A DNA stretch of 64,000 nucleotides from Lachnospiraceae bacterium (lineage in GTDB: Bacteria; Bacillota; Clostridia; Lachnospirales; Anaerotignaceae), in contig DPJA01000030.1 in assembly GCA_003543235.1 (NCBI GenBank), positions 118,810 to 182,809 on the forward strand, written 5' to 3'. A program made the translations under genes and the position numbers. Positions 56,101 to 63,887 of this stretch are shown one piece after another (positions within the stretch are counted from its first letter, which is position 1; each line of letters starts with the position of its first letter). A model generated the notes under the pieces. The model did no database searches, was not told where the DNA came from, and was given only the letters and a program-made list of their open reading frames with translations.

Positions 56101-56777
56101 ATAAGTACGAAGAGCAGCTTTATAATTATATACGGCACAATCTTGACGAATATCTTGCATTGCAAACCACTGAATTAGCCAGACTTGATGAGATCCTACA
56201 AATAATAATATGGAATACTTCTGATGATAAAAAAATCGAGTTACTTGGTTATTCTAATGATTCAATTTCCATTGTTGGAAAGCAATATTCTGATGCAGTA
56301 AATGCATATATCATAACCCATAATTTGAACGAGGAGGATAAATACCACCTCTATGAACATTACGATCAATACGGCGAGGTGGCGCAGATGAAAATAAAGT
56401 CAATAGCATTAGATGGAATTGAGGAAATCATTGCCAATGAAATGCTGGTTAATGATATGCTATTATCCGTCTTATTTCAGGATGATAATGTATCGCAGGA
56501 TCAGAAGATTACACTTTTTACAAAGGCAATCCCACGGCTTAATGAGGACACCTGTAAAACTCATCTTGATGAGTTGGGTCTCTCTGAGCTAAAAGGAATA
56601 TTTACAAAAGAAAGCGGTCGTAGAAATTACGCAAAAGGCATTGATATTACTAATGTGATGGAAGGGTTTAAATCTAATCATTGGATTTTTGACTATCATG
56701 ATGACGAAAGAAATAGCGACAGGTACGTCATCATTAAGAAAAGACCGCGTGGTAAGGAACCAGAATTCATAGACTGA
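53118..56777 (+). CDS. YobI-type P-loop NTPase with membrane helices
   Basis: This 1219-residue protein has Walker A GAYSAGKSS (42-50), two membrane helices (about 125-142 and 171-195), Walker B VIVFEDMDRF (236-245), and a very long helical C-terminal part that may be a sensor. It fits the YobI-like NTPase group, related to STAND/KAP-type ATPases, which frequently occur in defence islands. TTG 53118 follows GAAAGGG. The TIR-like gene follows 136 bp downstream. Its mechanism has not been defined. Confidence 0.8.
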   Translation: MAESKYRFERLTPIDSVDLEVYGDAIDYVFKNSDVKNVAISGAYSAGKSSVLASYKKKHEDLCFLHISLAHFKSSEQKDEKGVNESILEGKILNQLIHQIPSDKIQQTNFTVKKTISPKNIINRTKETVLLLIVVIYFACFDIWKNYVHTLPDNWLKTVLSVFTHQYALLVDGLLIFILLSFAVYSLIKIQKNKNVFRKLNIQGNEIEIFEESDDSYFDKYLNEVLYLFENANADVIVFEDMDRFNANRIFERLREVNTLANIQLQKENKKVLRFFYLLRDDIFVSKDRTKFFDYIIPVVPVVDSSNAYDQFIAHFKNSELFEKFSESFLQGLSLYIDDMRLLKNIYNEFVIYYNRLNITELDCNKMLAIIAYKNLFPRDFADLQVNQGFAYTLFESKNIFISDEIERLDKQIFERRKEIESTKTNHLKTIDELNVVFARKYLGAYGWYSYDDNRLGNFVPEHLHGNNLKEYSDRKRQLENMLDVDIVQNEEEICCYEQEVLTVKNRRLHEIITRDNIGKIFSITSKNEIGEVANFNEIKSSEYFDLLKYLIRNGYIDETYADYMTYFYENSLSRIDKTFLRSITDKKAKEYTYQLQNPQLVISRLRLVDFEQEEALNLDLLEYLLLNDGISNNGKYLKTLITQIRERKNFEFVSKFFDTQKAHEQFIIRFNEQWPDLFSLILHGGAMSSSQIRGYSIDTLCYSDEKIIVAVNVDNCLTTYISKCSDYLAIEKPDIDKLISGFLLIKVSFASIDHEKANKALFDEVYRNSIYSLTFENISLMLKSKYEVNNDSDIIHKNYTLVQSRNHSPLVRYISENMPAYTEIILANCDNCISDDERVAISLLNNADIDLDTKNQYIKRLSTIIADITQVEEPDLWTTMMDVKIVAFSASNFINYFMKHGLNDLVISYINDGPSEVDFTSTSNVYGDDFSGKMFDEVAICNGIATDKYKKILCDLGYYFDNFDADKISGEKFKVLIDERILQMDADTLQFVRDKYEEQLYNYIRHNLDEYLALQTTELARLDEILQIIIWNTSDDKKIELLGYSNDSISIVGKQYSDAVNAYIITHNLNEEDKYHLYEHYDQYGEVAQMKIKSIALDGIEEIIANEMLVNDMLLSVLFQDDNVSQDQKITLFTKAIPRLNEDTCKTHLDELGLSELKGIFTKESGRRNYAKGIDITNVMEGFKSNHWIFDYHDDERNSDRYVIIKKRPRGKEPEFID

Positions 56778-56912
56778 TTTTTACTAAAGACATATTGTAT
56801 TCAAACTGCTAACTTCGTGTAATATTTATAACAGCTACAGTTGTAGGTTTATGTTTTTGATGGTTAAGGTCGTTAGATGCAATTGAATATGGGCGATATA
56901 AAGGAGGTACAA

Positions 56913-58550
56913 ATGGTTTTGGAAGAGTTGAAAATATTTTATTCTTGGCAATCTGACTTGCCAGGAAACAGCACACGATACCTAATTCAAGAAAGCATAC
57001 AATTTGTTGTAGATGCGATGAAAGATGTTGTAGAAATAGATGCAGATAGAGATACAAAAGGGGCATTCGGTTCGCCTGATATTACGCAAACTATTTTTTC
57101 TAAAATAGATGAAAGTGATATTTTTATTGCTGATGTAAGCATAATTAATAAGTACTATTCGATGAATGTAGATGGTTCAAAAAGTAAAGAGATAAAAACA
57201 ACACCAAACCCTAATGTATTAATTGAATTAGGATATGCTGCTAAATTTTTAGGTTGGGAAAATATAATATGCGTTATAAATACTGAGTATGGAGAAATTG
57301 AAGAACTTCCGTTTGATATTAGACAAAGGCGTTTGACCCCATTTAGTTTATCAAGAGATAAAAGACAAAAAATTAAACAAGAATTAAGTTCAATTATTGC
57401 TTCAACTGTTATGAATGTTTTAAACGTTGGAAAACGTCCAAAATCTGGAGTTTCAAACCATATTCTGGGGACATATAATTGCGAACATAAACAAGTTCAA
57501 GATATCCTATATCCATTCGCAGTTACAACATCACCAAACTATATCAATCTGCTAGCACTAATGAAACAAAAATCAGAAAGCTTAATTAAGAAGATTAGTT
57601 TAATAAAATTAGAAGCATACATAGAAGAAAAACCAAAACATGAAAATAACGAATTACCAACTAATCTTACTGAAGATAGTGATGCTAATAGTGCATCTTT
57701 TAATGCATTAAAGCTTAACATTCCTAACATTGATCTTTTCTCTGTAAAAGAAAGCCCTTGCTACGTAGATGAAAAAAAGCAAAGTGAAACAAGAGTAAAA
57801 GTTAGAACTTATCTGAATAGTGAACTAATTGAAGATTTTTTTAATTTAGGTAATCTAAAAAAAAGCGTTTCACCTTTCCCTAATAACTCAACAAAATATA
57901 TTGGAACAGAGTGTGAAAAACAGAAAAATGATTTAATTTGTGAATTAGAAAGCTCATTGCTTGAACTAGAATTATTAAAAATGTACATAAAAACATTTGA
58001 TAATTGCTTTTACGTTCCCCTTGCAATTCATAATATATCTTCTGTTTTGGATGAGGATATATCAATTTATATTACTGTAGATGAGACAAGCTCTGATATT
58101 GTATCGCCAAGTGGTCAATTAATTAGTGATGACATTAAAGGGCTTGAAGGAATTATATATGATACTGGGTTTATAAAACAATTATTCCTCATGCTTGAAA
58201 ATTCAGATATTCATTATTCTGAAGATATCACATATAGCATTGAAGAAACATTATGCCAAACACAAATTTTCAACTTCAATATCTATGGTAATAGTGGACC
58301 TAAATATTCTATTGAAGATTATTCTCGTGAGTTGAGTAAATACATTGCAAAACCAATTGTAGAAAATGGGAACGAGTTTGAATTCACTATAAAATCTTTG
58401 AAAGCAAACGAAAAAAGTTGGTTAGGACCGGTAATATTGTTAAAACCCAAAAAGGATATTATTAATTTAAATTACGCTATAAAATCTAATCGAAGCGATG
58501 GCACTATCAATGGTGTTTTGTACAGTGATTTCAATGTCAAAAACACATAA
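56913..58550 (+). CDS. TIR-like domain protein (candidate defence effector)
   Basis: This 545-residue protein has an N-terminal TIR-like fold (about 5-165): IFYSWQSDLPG, GSPDITQTIFSKIDESDIFI, NPNVLIELGYAAKF, and LPFDIRQRR. Members of this fold often hydrolyse NAD or bind nucleotides; a catalytic Glu could be E105 in LIELGYA, but this is not proven. The C-terminal part (about 200-545) has no recognised domain. AAAGGAGGT precedes ATG 56913. It pairs with the YobI NTPase, which may be its sensor. Confidence 0.7.
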   Translation: MVLEELKIFYSWQSDLPGNSTRYLIQESIQFVVDAMKDVVEIDADRDTKGAFGSPDITQTIFSKIDESDIFIADVSIINKYYSMNVDGSKSKEIKTTPNPNVLIELGYAAKFLGWENIICVINTEYGEIEELPFDIRQRRLTPFSLSRDKRQKIKQELSSIIASTVMNVLNVGKRPKSGVSNHILGTYNCEHKQVQDILYPFAVTTSPNYINLLALMKQKSESLIKKISLIKLEAYIEEKPKHENNELPTNLTEDSDANSASFNALKLNIPNIDLFSVKESPCYVDEKKQSETRVKVRTYLNSELIEDFFNLGNLKKSVSPFPNNSTKYIGTECEKQKNDLICELESSLLELELLKMYIKTFDNCFYVPLAIHNISSVLDEDISIYITVDETSSDIVSPSGQLISDDIKGLEGIIYDTGFIKQLFLMLENSDIHYSEDITYSIEETLCQTQIFNFNIYGNSGPKYSIEDYSRELSKYIAKPIVENGNEFEFTIKSLKANEKSWLGPVILLKPKKDIINLNYAIKSNRSDGTINGVLYSDFNVKNT

Positions 58551-58641
58551 AAACAGCCATTCTACCAATTATATTAACCATAAGAAGTATGCAAAATAGA
58601 AAAAGGAAACTTAAGGAGGAGCTAGAAGGGAGCTGGATAAG

Positions 58642-59169
58642 ATGACGGAGGCTATAATGACTGGCATATTTACACTTGTAGGGGTTGTAACTGGTGGATT
58701 CTCAAGTTGGATAATTGCCGCCTACACGAATAGAAAAAGTCATGAAGAAAGAGTATTGGAAAATCAACAGGCTTTATGCACGAATATGTTGATTAATTTG
58801 AACAAAATGATTGAAAAATTACCAGAGGAAAATGCTGATCTTTCGGCGTTTAAGGAATATCTAGAAACAGAATTCTATCCAAAACGAAATCCGACAGTAC
58901 TTGCGGAAGAAATGCTTTATTTAACTGATGACATTAGGTCAACATTTATGGCGATCTGCATTTTTGCTGAAAATGATTTTACTAAGGATTGTAATTATGA
59001 CATAATTAGAAGAAAAATTTTTATACATAGAAATATTTTTGTAGAGATGCTTAGAGAAGACTTGAAAATATTTTTTGAAAATGAAAATTCAAAAAAGAAG
59101 AATAAAAGATATGAAAAATTTGTTAACATGCAACTCAAAAGCATAAAAGCAGAACAAATTGATAATTGA
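58642..59169 (+). CDS. Single-TM protein with cytoplasmic helical domain
   Basis: This 175-residue protein has one N-terminal membrane helix (about 5-27, TGIFTLVGVVTGGFSSWII) and a long helical cytoplasmic part with charged residues. No family is recognised. An AAGGGAG site is 10 bp upstream. It follows the TIR-like gene by 91 bp in the same direction and may be the third component of that module. Confidence 0.6.
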   Translation: MTEAIMTGIFTLVGVVTGGFSSWIIAAYTNRKSHEERVLENQQALCTNMLINLNKMIEKLPEENADLSAFKEYLETEFYPKRNPTVLAEEMLYLTDDIRSTFMAICIFAENDFTKDCNYDIIRRKIFIHRNIFVEMLREDLKIFFENENSKKKNKRYEKFVNMQLKSIKAEQIDN

Positions 59170-59461
59170 GATTAAATACAGCTAATTTTTTAATTTCCAA
59201 TTATGTTTACACAGCGCAACCAGCTTGGTGGGTGCACGGTAGTACCATAATGGGAAGCATAGATGGGATGCGAATATTTATTGTTTAAATAAGCAAGGGA
59301 GAATACTGCTATAGTAATTACGGTGGAAAATACAAATATTAACTACAATAACAGCAACTGGAATTCAAAGACTGATTATTAATATTAGGCTAATATCTGG
59401 TTTTATTACGAAAAAATATTACTGAATGGAGAAGAATGATTAGAGAAAGAGAGGCAACAAG

Positions 59462-60592
59462 ATGTTTGTTGTGGATAAACAGAAAAATCAAGCTTTACCT
59501 CTTTGTAAAAAAACATTTTCTGAACTGGAATTCACTGAAAGAAATCATCTACAAGAATGGATTGACCAGGATCCTTCAATTTTGGGAGAAAATTTACTCA
59601 TCATCCAAAAAGAATTTAATGGGTTCTCAGATACGTTGGAGCGTTTAGATTTGCTGGCTTTGGATGAGGAAGGCCGATTGGTTGTGATTGAAAACAAATT
59701 GGATGACTCGGGTAAGGATGTAGTATGGCAGGCATTAAAATACGTATCTTACTGCGCTAGCCTTTCTAAAAGTGAAATACGCGATATCTATCAAAGATAT
59801 CTTGAACGCTACAAAAATGGTGGAGATGCTGGAGCATTAATAGCAGAATTTTATGAATGCTCTGAGTTTGGAGAGGTGGCGATTAACACCAGCGACAGTG
59901 ATCAGCGTGTCATTTTGGTGGCGGCAAACTTTCGAAAAGAGGTCACTTCGACTGTTTTGTGGCTTCAAAGCCATAATGTGGATGTCAAATGTATTCGTGT
60001 CACACCATACCAAATGGGTCATGAAATTTTCCTTGACACCGAGCAAATTCTTCCACCTCCTAGCACAGAAGAATACCAAATTCGACTCGGAATAAAAAAG
60101 CAAGAAGAGAACATTGCACGGGAAGAAGCAACAGAACGGCATCATTTGCGCTACGCATTTTGGTCGAATGCCATTCCACAATTAGTGGCTAGAACAGGAC
60201 TTTATCAAAATGTGTCAGCAGTAAAAGATAATTGGATCAATGGTGCCAGCGGACATACAGGAATCGGCTTTAACTCTATTATTTTATTAGATGGTGCGAG
60301 AGCAGAAATCTACATAGGAAGATCTTCAAAGGAAGAAAATAAAAAAATTTACCAAGCATTACATACCCACAAAGATGAACTGGAATCCAAATATGGTAAA
60401 TTATTAAAGTGGGATGAATTTGAAAATAAAATAACTTCCAAAATTTCTATTTCTATGGATGGTGTTAGTTTAGCAAATCAAGAAGATTGGCCCAAAATCA
60501 TAGATTTTCTTGCTGAAAATATTTTTACACTAGTCAAGGTTTTTAAAAAGCCATTAGATGAAGCGTATAAAGCACTCGCATATGACCTGTAA
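59462..60592 (+). CDS. DUF4268 protein with NucS-like nuclease domain
   Basis: This 376-residue protein has an N-terminal PD-(D/E)xK-like region (about 55-105, DLLALDEEGRLVVIENKLDD, then VWQALKYVSYC) related to NucS-type endonucleases, and a C-terminal DUF4268 domain (about 215-370, RYAFWSNAIPQL, GHTGIGFNSIILLDGARAEI). D and ENK look intact. It may be a stand-alone nuclease in a defence setting. ATG 59462 follows GAGAGG. The 290-bp gap before it holds no gene. Confidence 0.82.
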   Translation: MFVVDKQKNQALPLCKKTFSELEFTERNHLQEWIDQDPSILGENLLIIQKEFNGFSDTLERLDLLALDEEGRLVVIENKLDDSGKDVVWQALKYVSYCASLSKSEIRDIYQRYLERYKNGGDAGALIAEFYECSEFGEVAINTSDSDQRVILVAANFRKEVTSTVLWLQSHNVDVKCIRVTPYQMGHEIFLDTEQILPPPSTEEYQIRLGIKKQEENIAREEATERHHLRYAFWSNAIPQLVARTGLYQNVSAVKDNWINGASGHTGIGFNSIILLDGARAEIYIGRSSKEENKKIYQALHTHKDELESKYGKLLKWDEFENKITSKISISMDGVSLANQEDWPKIIDFLAENIFTLVKVFKKPLDEAYKALAYDL

Positions 60593-60752
60593 ATGAGCAA
60601 GGGATAAAAGCTATTTATCAGCGCTATGATACGTAGCAAGTTTCCCACTATGTTGACAACTTGTCTAAGTTGTCAAGACACTAGGATAGAATCATATTTA
60701 TATAATCTCAACAAAGTAACAGTTTAGACTATTTTATTTGGGAGGAAGAAAA

Positions 60753-61037
60753 ATGTTTATTGCAAATTTAACTTATGTAAAACCGTTGTTAGAGGTGGAA
60801 AAGTATCTTGAGGAACATATCGCTTTTTTAGACAGGCATTATAAAGCAGGTAAATTTGTTTGTTCTGGACGAAAGAATCCTCGTACAGGTGGAGTTATTT
60901 TGTTTAACTCAAAAGATGAAGCAGAAATGGAAGAGATTATTTCTCAAGACCCATTTAATATAAATGGAATAGCAAATTATGAAATTATAGAATTTTATCC
61001 AACAAAATATGCTCCTGAATTCAAAAGATTTATATAA
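60753..61037 (+). CDS. YciI-like protein
   Basis: This 94-residue protein has the YciI dimeric alpha-beta barrel: IANLTYVKPLLEVEKYLEEH, HIAFLDRHYKAGKFVCSG, GGVILFNS, DPFNINGIANYEI, and ending near EFKRFI. Family members are small enzymes or binding proteins; the role is unknown. GGGAGG precedes ATG 60753. It is a single-gene unit between the DUF4268 gene and an IS3 remnant. Confidence 0.85.
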   Translation: MFIANLTYVKPLLEVEKYLEEHIAFLDRHYKAGKFVCSGRKNPRTGGVILFNSKDEAEMEEIISQDPFNINGIANYEIIEFYPTKYAPEFKRFI

Positions 61038-61479
61038 TATATTAATTAGATTATGAGCAAACTTGGCAACCCGGTGGTTTATATTAGTTCTCATAATCTT
61101 ACGTAAATGAGCGTCACATTATGTTTAATATACCAAAGTAATAAAAATAGAGATAGATATAACTTGTGTAAAAGATATTAAAGCCAAACAATTCATAGTT
61201 ATTTTTGGATAAACTTTTATCCAACTAATCTATTTTCTTCAATAATCGCATATTTCACGGTTCCAAGTGTTTTATCTATTGATAAGGGTCATTTTTGATA
61301 CCTGTATCGGTTATTGATTTTGAAGTATTTAGCTATATTTATGTATCCAGTGCAATGGTTTTCCGTTGCCCCCGTAAAACCATTGAGCAGTTAGCAATTA
61401 TTTTGACCTTTTATAATTATAGTGATTCGGCTTAAGATGGATTCTTAGCATTTACTCCTGTATCACTATATATAAATAT
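61038..61479. other. Gene-free stretch upstream of the IS3 remnant
   Basis: No gene is visible. A small hairpin (TGGTTTTC with GTAAAACCA, near 61358-61383) is present. The stretch may be the 5' side of the decayed IS element. Confidence 0.4.
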
Positions 61480-61760
61480 ATGAAAAAGCTAGGTCTGAGT
61501 TCCATTATTTGTAAAAACAAACCTGATTACGTAAAAGGAACTGCCAATAAAGTATTTACAAATCTACTGAATCAGAACTTTAAGGTAGAAGTTCCGAATA
61601 AAATATGGTGAACTGATTTCACTTGCATTTCTTAGAAAAACGGAACGATGTTCTATAACTGTACAATTATTGTTTTGCGCCTATATGGGAACTTTGTTTT
61701 ATTTTACATCAGAACGATAGCAGATATATTTTCCTTGAATTTCGGAATAATATCATAAAT
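61480..61760 (+). pseudogene. IS3-family transposase remnant (OrfB)
   Basis: From ATG 61480 the frame reads KKLGLSSIICKNKPDYVKG, NKVFTNLLNQNFKV, PNKIW-stop-TDFTCIS-stop, and NGTMFYNCTIIV. This matches the start of the DDE integrase core of IS3-family OrfB, with stops in the normally conserved W-TDFTYI motif. The catalytic half is lost. It is a dead insertion-sequence fragment just before the right-end fic gene. Confidence 0.8.
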
Positions 61761-61774
61761 AAAATAAAAAAAAC

Positions 61775-61837
61775 TTGTTAATTGTTCCGTTTATTGTGTA
61801 TAATAGTATCAGCGGAATATTAGAACAAGGAGGTGCT
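61775..61837 (+). promoter_or_regulatory. Promoter and possible operator of the right-end fic gene
   Basis: TTGTTA (61775-61780) and TATAAT (61799-61804) are 18 bp apart. TTGTTC (61783) and GAACAA (61823), with CCG and CGG inside them, form an interrupted inverted repeat around the -10 box. The HTH at the start of the Fic protein could bind it; that is inferred. Confidence 0.6.
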
Positions 61838-61842
61838 ATCTT

Positions 61843-62760
61843 TTGGAATATATTAGCGTACAACAGGCAGCTGAGAAATGGAGTATATCTGACCGTCGAG
61901 TTAGAATACTTTGCAACCAGGGGAAAATCCCTGGAATTATAAAAAAGGGTCGCTCATATCAGATTCCCGCTAATGCAGTGAAACCAGCAGATGGACGCAA
62001 GAATAGGCACAAGCAAATACCTACTCAATTTGCTTCGGTATTTGCTCATGTGGATTCTTTGAAAAACGAGATTGATAAACGCCGTCCTCTTACTTCTGGT
62101 GAAGTTCAGCGTTTAAGAGAAGAGTTCTTAGTCGAATACACATATAACTCTAATGCTATTGAGGGTAATACCCTTACACTGCAAGAAACAGCCATGGTTT
62201 TAGAAGGTGTAACCATTGATAAGAAACCTTTGAAAGATCATTTGGAAGCAGCAGGGCATAGGGATGCATTTTTGTATGTACAGGATTTGGTTAAAGATAA
62301 AATTCCTTTTTCAGAGTATATTATTAAGCAAATTCATACATTGGTATTAATGGATAGACCCGAGGATAGAGGCGTTTACCGCCGTATTCCTGTGCGTATT
62401 ATGGGCGCCTTTCACGAGCCACCTGAGCCTTTAATAGTACCAGAATTGATGGAAAAACTTATTAAGGAATTTAACAATAAAAAACTGCACCCAATTGAGA
62501 GTGCGGCATTGTTCCATTTAAAGTTTGAAGGCATTCATCCTTTTGTTGATGGAAACGGTCGTACTGGTAGATTGATTCTTAATCTGTTTTTGATGCAGAA
62601 TGGTTATCCTCCAATCAATGTGAAGTTTACGGACAGAAAAAAGTATTACGAAGCTTTTGATAGTTATTATCGGGAGAATTCATCGGCGGTAATGATAGAA
62701 ATGGTTGCAGAATATTTGGAAGAACGGTTACAAAACAGCTTGAGCTATTTGGAATACTAG
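61843..62760 (+). CDS. HTH-Fic fusion protein (right-end fic gene)
   Basis: This 305-residue protein starts with an excisionase-like HTH (1-55, ISVQQAAEKWSISDRRVRIL). An N-terminal inhibitory helix follows with SNAIEGN (S103-E107-G108), the [ST]xxxE[GN] motif that blocks the active site, then the catalytic HPFVDGNGRTGR from H232. It is a class II Fic AMP-transferase and may regulate its own transcription. TTG 61843 follows AAGGAGGT. A decayed partial copy lies at 48943-49368. Confidence 0.9.
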   Translation: MEYISVQQAAEKWSISDRRVRILCNQGKIPGIIKKGRSYQIPANAVKPADGRKNRHKQIPTQFASVFAHVDSLKNEIDKRRPLTSGEVQRLREEFLVEYTYNSNAIEGNTLTLQETAMVLEGVTIDKKPLKDHLEAAGHRDAFLYVQDLVKDKIPFSEYIIKQIHTLVLMDRPEDRGVYRRIPVRIMGAFHEPPEPLIVPELMEKLIKEFNNKKLHPIESAALFHLKFEGIHPFVDGNGRTGRLILNLFLMQNGYPPINVKFTDRKKYYEAFDSYYRENSSAVMIEMVAEYLEERLQNSLSYLEY

Positions 62761-62955
62761 CTTTATAATAAGAACAGGCGGACGATGCCATAGAACTGTC
62801 GACTAAAAAATTCGGGTTTGAGGATGGTAATTATGCCATTTCTCTTGACGTCGCATTTTGTATTTGAGATGTATAAAACATAGAAGATCATGTTAGAGGA
62901 AAAGCAGTGCAAACTTAATAACACTTAAATGAGAAGAAACTAAAATCACTAATTT
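62761..62955. other. Gene-free right-end DNA
   Basis: Between the fic stop and the arm-type repeats I see no gene or strong structure. Confidence 0.4.
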
Positions 62956-63080
62956 GGTACATTTTTGGTACATTTCACACTATAAAACTGCATAAAACAC
63001 CATAACATTTTATGGTATGTGAGGAGAATTTAAATTGCCTAAACCGTGATAAAAAGGCACTGTTTAACATTCTGGTACAT
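62956..63080 (+). repeat. Right-end GGTACAT repeats (candidate integrase arm sites)
   Basis: Three exact GGTACAT copies start at 62956, 62967 and 63074, in the same orientation and context (T[TC]TGGTACATTT) as those at the left end. They lie just inside attR. They support the reading of both clusters as integrase arm sites. Confidence 0.65.
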
Positions 63081-63101
63081 TTTATAACCATATGGTGAAA
63101 A

Positions 63102-63125
63102 GAGTTCGATTCTCCTCATCTCCAT
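63102..63125 (+). repeat. attR: right copy of the 24-bp ssrA core
   Basis: These 24 bases are identical to 12737-12760, the ssrA 3' end. No tmRNA sequence precedes them, so only the core was left here by integration. They fix the right end of the island. Confidence 0.93.
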
Positions 63126-63130
63126 TTAAG

Positions 63131-63175
63131 AAATCCACGAAGTAACCTTTTTTAGGTGATTTCGTGGATTTTTTA
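63131..63175 (+). terminator. Probable original ssrA terminator
   Basis: AAATCCACGAA (63131-63141) pairs perfectly with 63161-63171, with further inner pairs, and T residues follow. It begins 5 bp after attR. Before integration it would have followed ssrA directly. Confidence 0.8.
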
Positions 63176-63356
63176 TGCAAAATGCTGTGGTTTGTGATGT
63201 TTTGCCTTTGCCCCATTGCAGTGGCTTACATGGATGCCTGCGTTTGGCAAGAGATTGGCTTTATTTGACCCCAACATTTGCCTTGAAGCCCCTTGTTTTG
63301 CCTATTTTGGGACGCTTTTTTTCCATGGAAGGACGCCACCTAAGGAAAATTATAGG

Positions 63357-63671
63357 CTATCTTTCTGATGGGAAGAGCATGGTTTCAACCAAGCAATCCT
63401 CGTATTCATCTGTTATAATGTATACTTTACTGTCTATAGGCTTTGCTGTTTCTATGTAATAGACATCATGATGCTTTGGTACTTCTGCGGTATGCTCAAT
63501 GGCTTGTAGGGAACTGGAAAGCCTTAACAGGGAGTATATTTGGAGGTAGTCAAAGTTTTCGCTTTCTTTACGCTTATTTATTTGTAGCTCCCATAGAAAA
63601 AATTGAAGTTCTGGAGGTATTTCCTTTTGTATTCCTACGGTCATATACCTTTTTATAGTCTTATTTTTCAT
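63357..63671 (-). CDS. DUF960 family protein (outside the island)
   Basis: This 104-residue protein matches DUF960 (KRYMTVGIQKEIPPELQFFL, and at the end VYIITDEYEDCLVETMLF) and is a diverged homologue of 40980-41270. AGAGGTAAAG precedes the ATG at 63671. It lies beyond attR on the minus strand, so a second accessory element may adjoin the island. Its function is unknown. The gap 63672-63887 holds only the terminator below. Confidence 0.78.
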   Translation of the reverse strand: MKNKTIKRYMTVGIQKEIPPELQFFLWELQINKRKESENFDYLQIYSLLRLSSSLQAIEHTAEVPKHHDVYYIETAKPIDSKVYIITDEYEDCLVETMLFPSER

Positions 63672-63853
63672 TTCTTTACCTCTTTTCTAAGAAAAATTTG
63701 TAATTGATTACTTACAAAACAATAGTTACCAGACGTAAAAGCTTTATGTTATACAGGTTGACTTACGTTAATAGCTTTCTAATGGGGTAATTATTATCAT
63801 TTATTACAAGTTGCTATTGTGTATAATTATTTGATATGGTTTATTGCATTAGA

Positions 63854-63884
63854 AAAGCCCATGAGCATTAGCTCACAGGCTTTC
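63854..63884 (-). terminator. Minus-strand terminator
   Basis: On the minus strand AAAGCCTGTGAGC (63883-63871) pairs with GCTCATGGGCTTT (63866-63854) around a TAAT loop, with one mismatch and one G-U pair, and TTTTC follows. It lies 4 bp after the stop of the partial gene at 63888. Confidence 0.7.
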
Positions 63885-63887
63885 GTT

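Larger units (their letters stand above)
12761..63125. mobile_element. Genomic island of about 50.4 kb integrated in ssrA
   Basis: The island is bounded by the 24-bp ssrA repeats and has a tyrosine integrase next to the left end and GGTACAT repeats inside both ends. It carries replication-type genes, several defence-like operons, Fic genes and numerous decayed genes, but no type IV secretion, relaxosome or phage structural genes that I recognise. A junction relic at 49.43-49.49 kb and IS fragments point to stepwise assembly. Precise recombination endpoints within the 24-bp repeat cannot be fixed from this sequence. Confidence 0.88.

Noticed and set aside
12761..63125. Prophage or integrative conjugative element
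   Set aside because: No capsid, portal, terminase, tail or lysis genes and no type IV secretion or coupling protein genes were recognised.
63175..63459. 94-codon plus-strand frame after the ssrA terminator
   Set aside because: It overlaps the opposite-strand DUF960 gene, has no ribosome site, and begins inside the terminator T-run.
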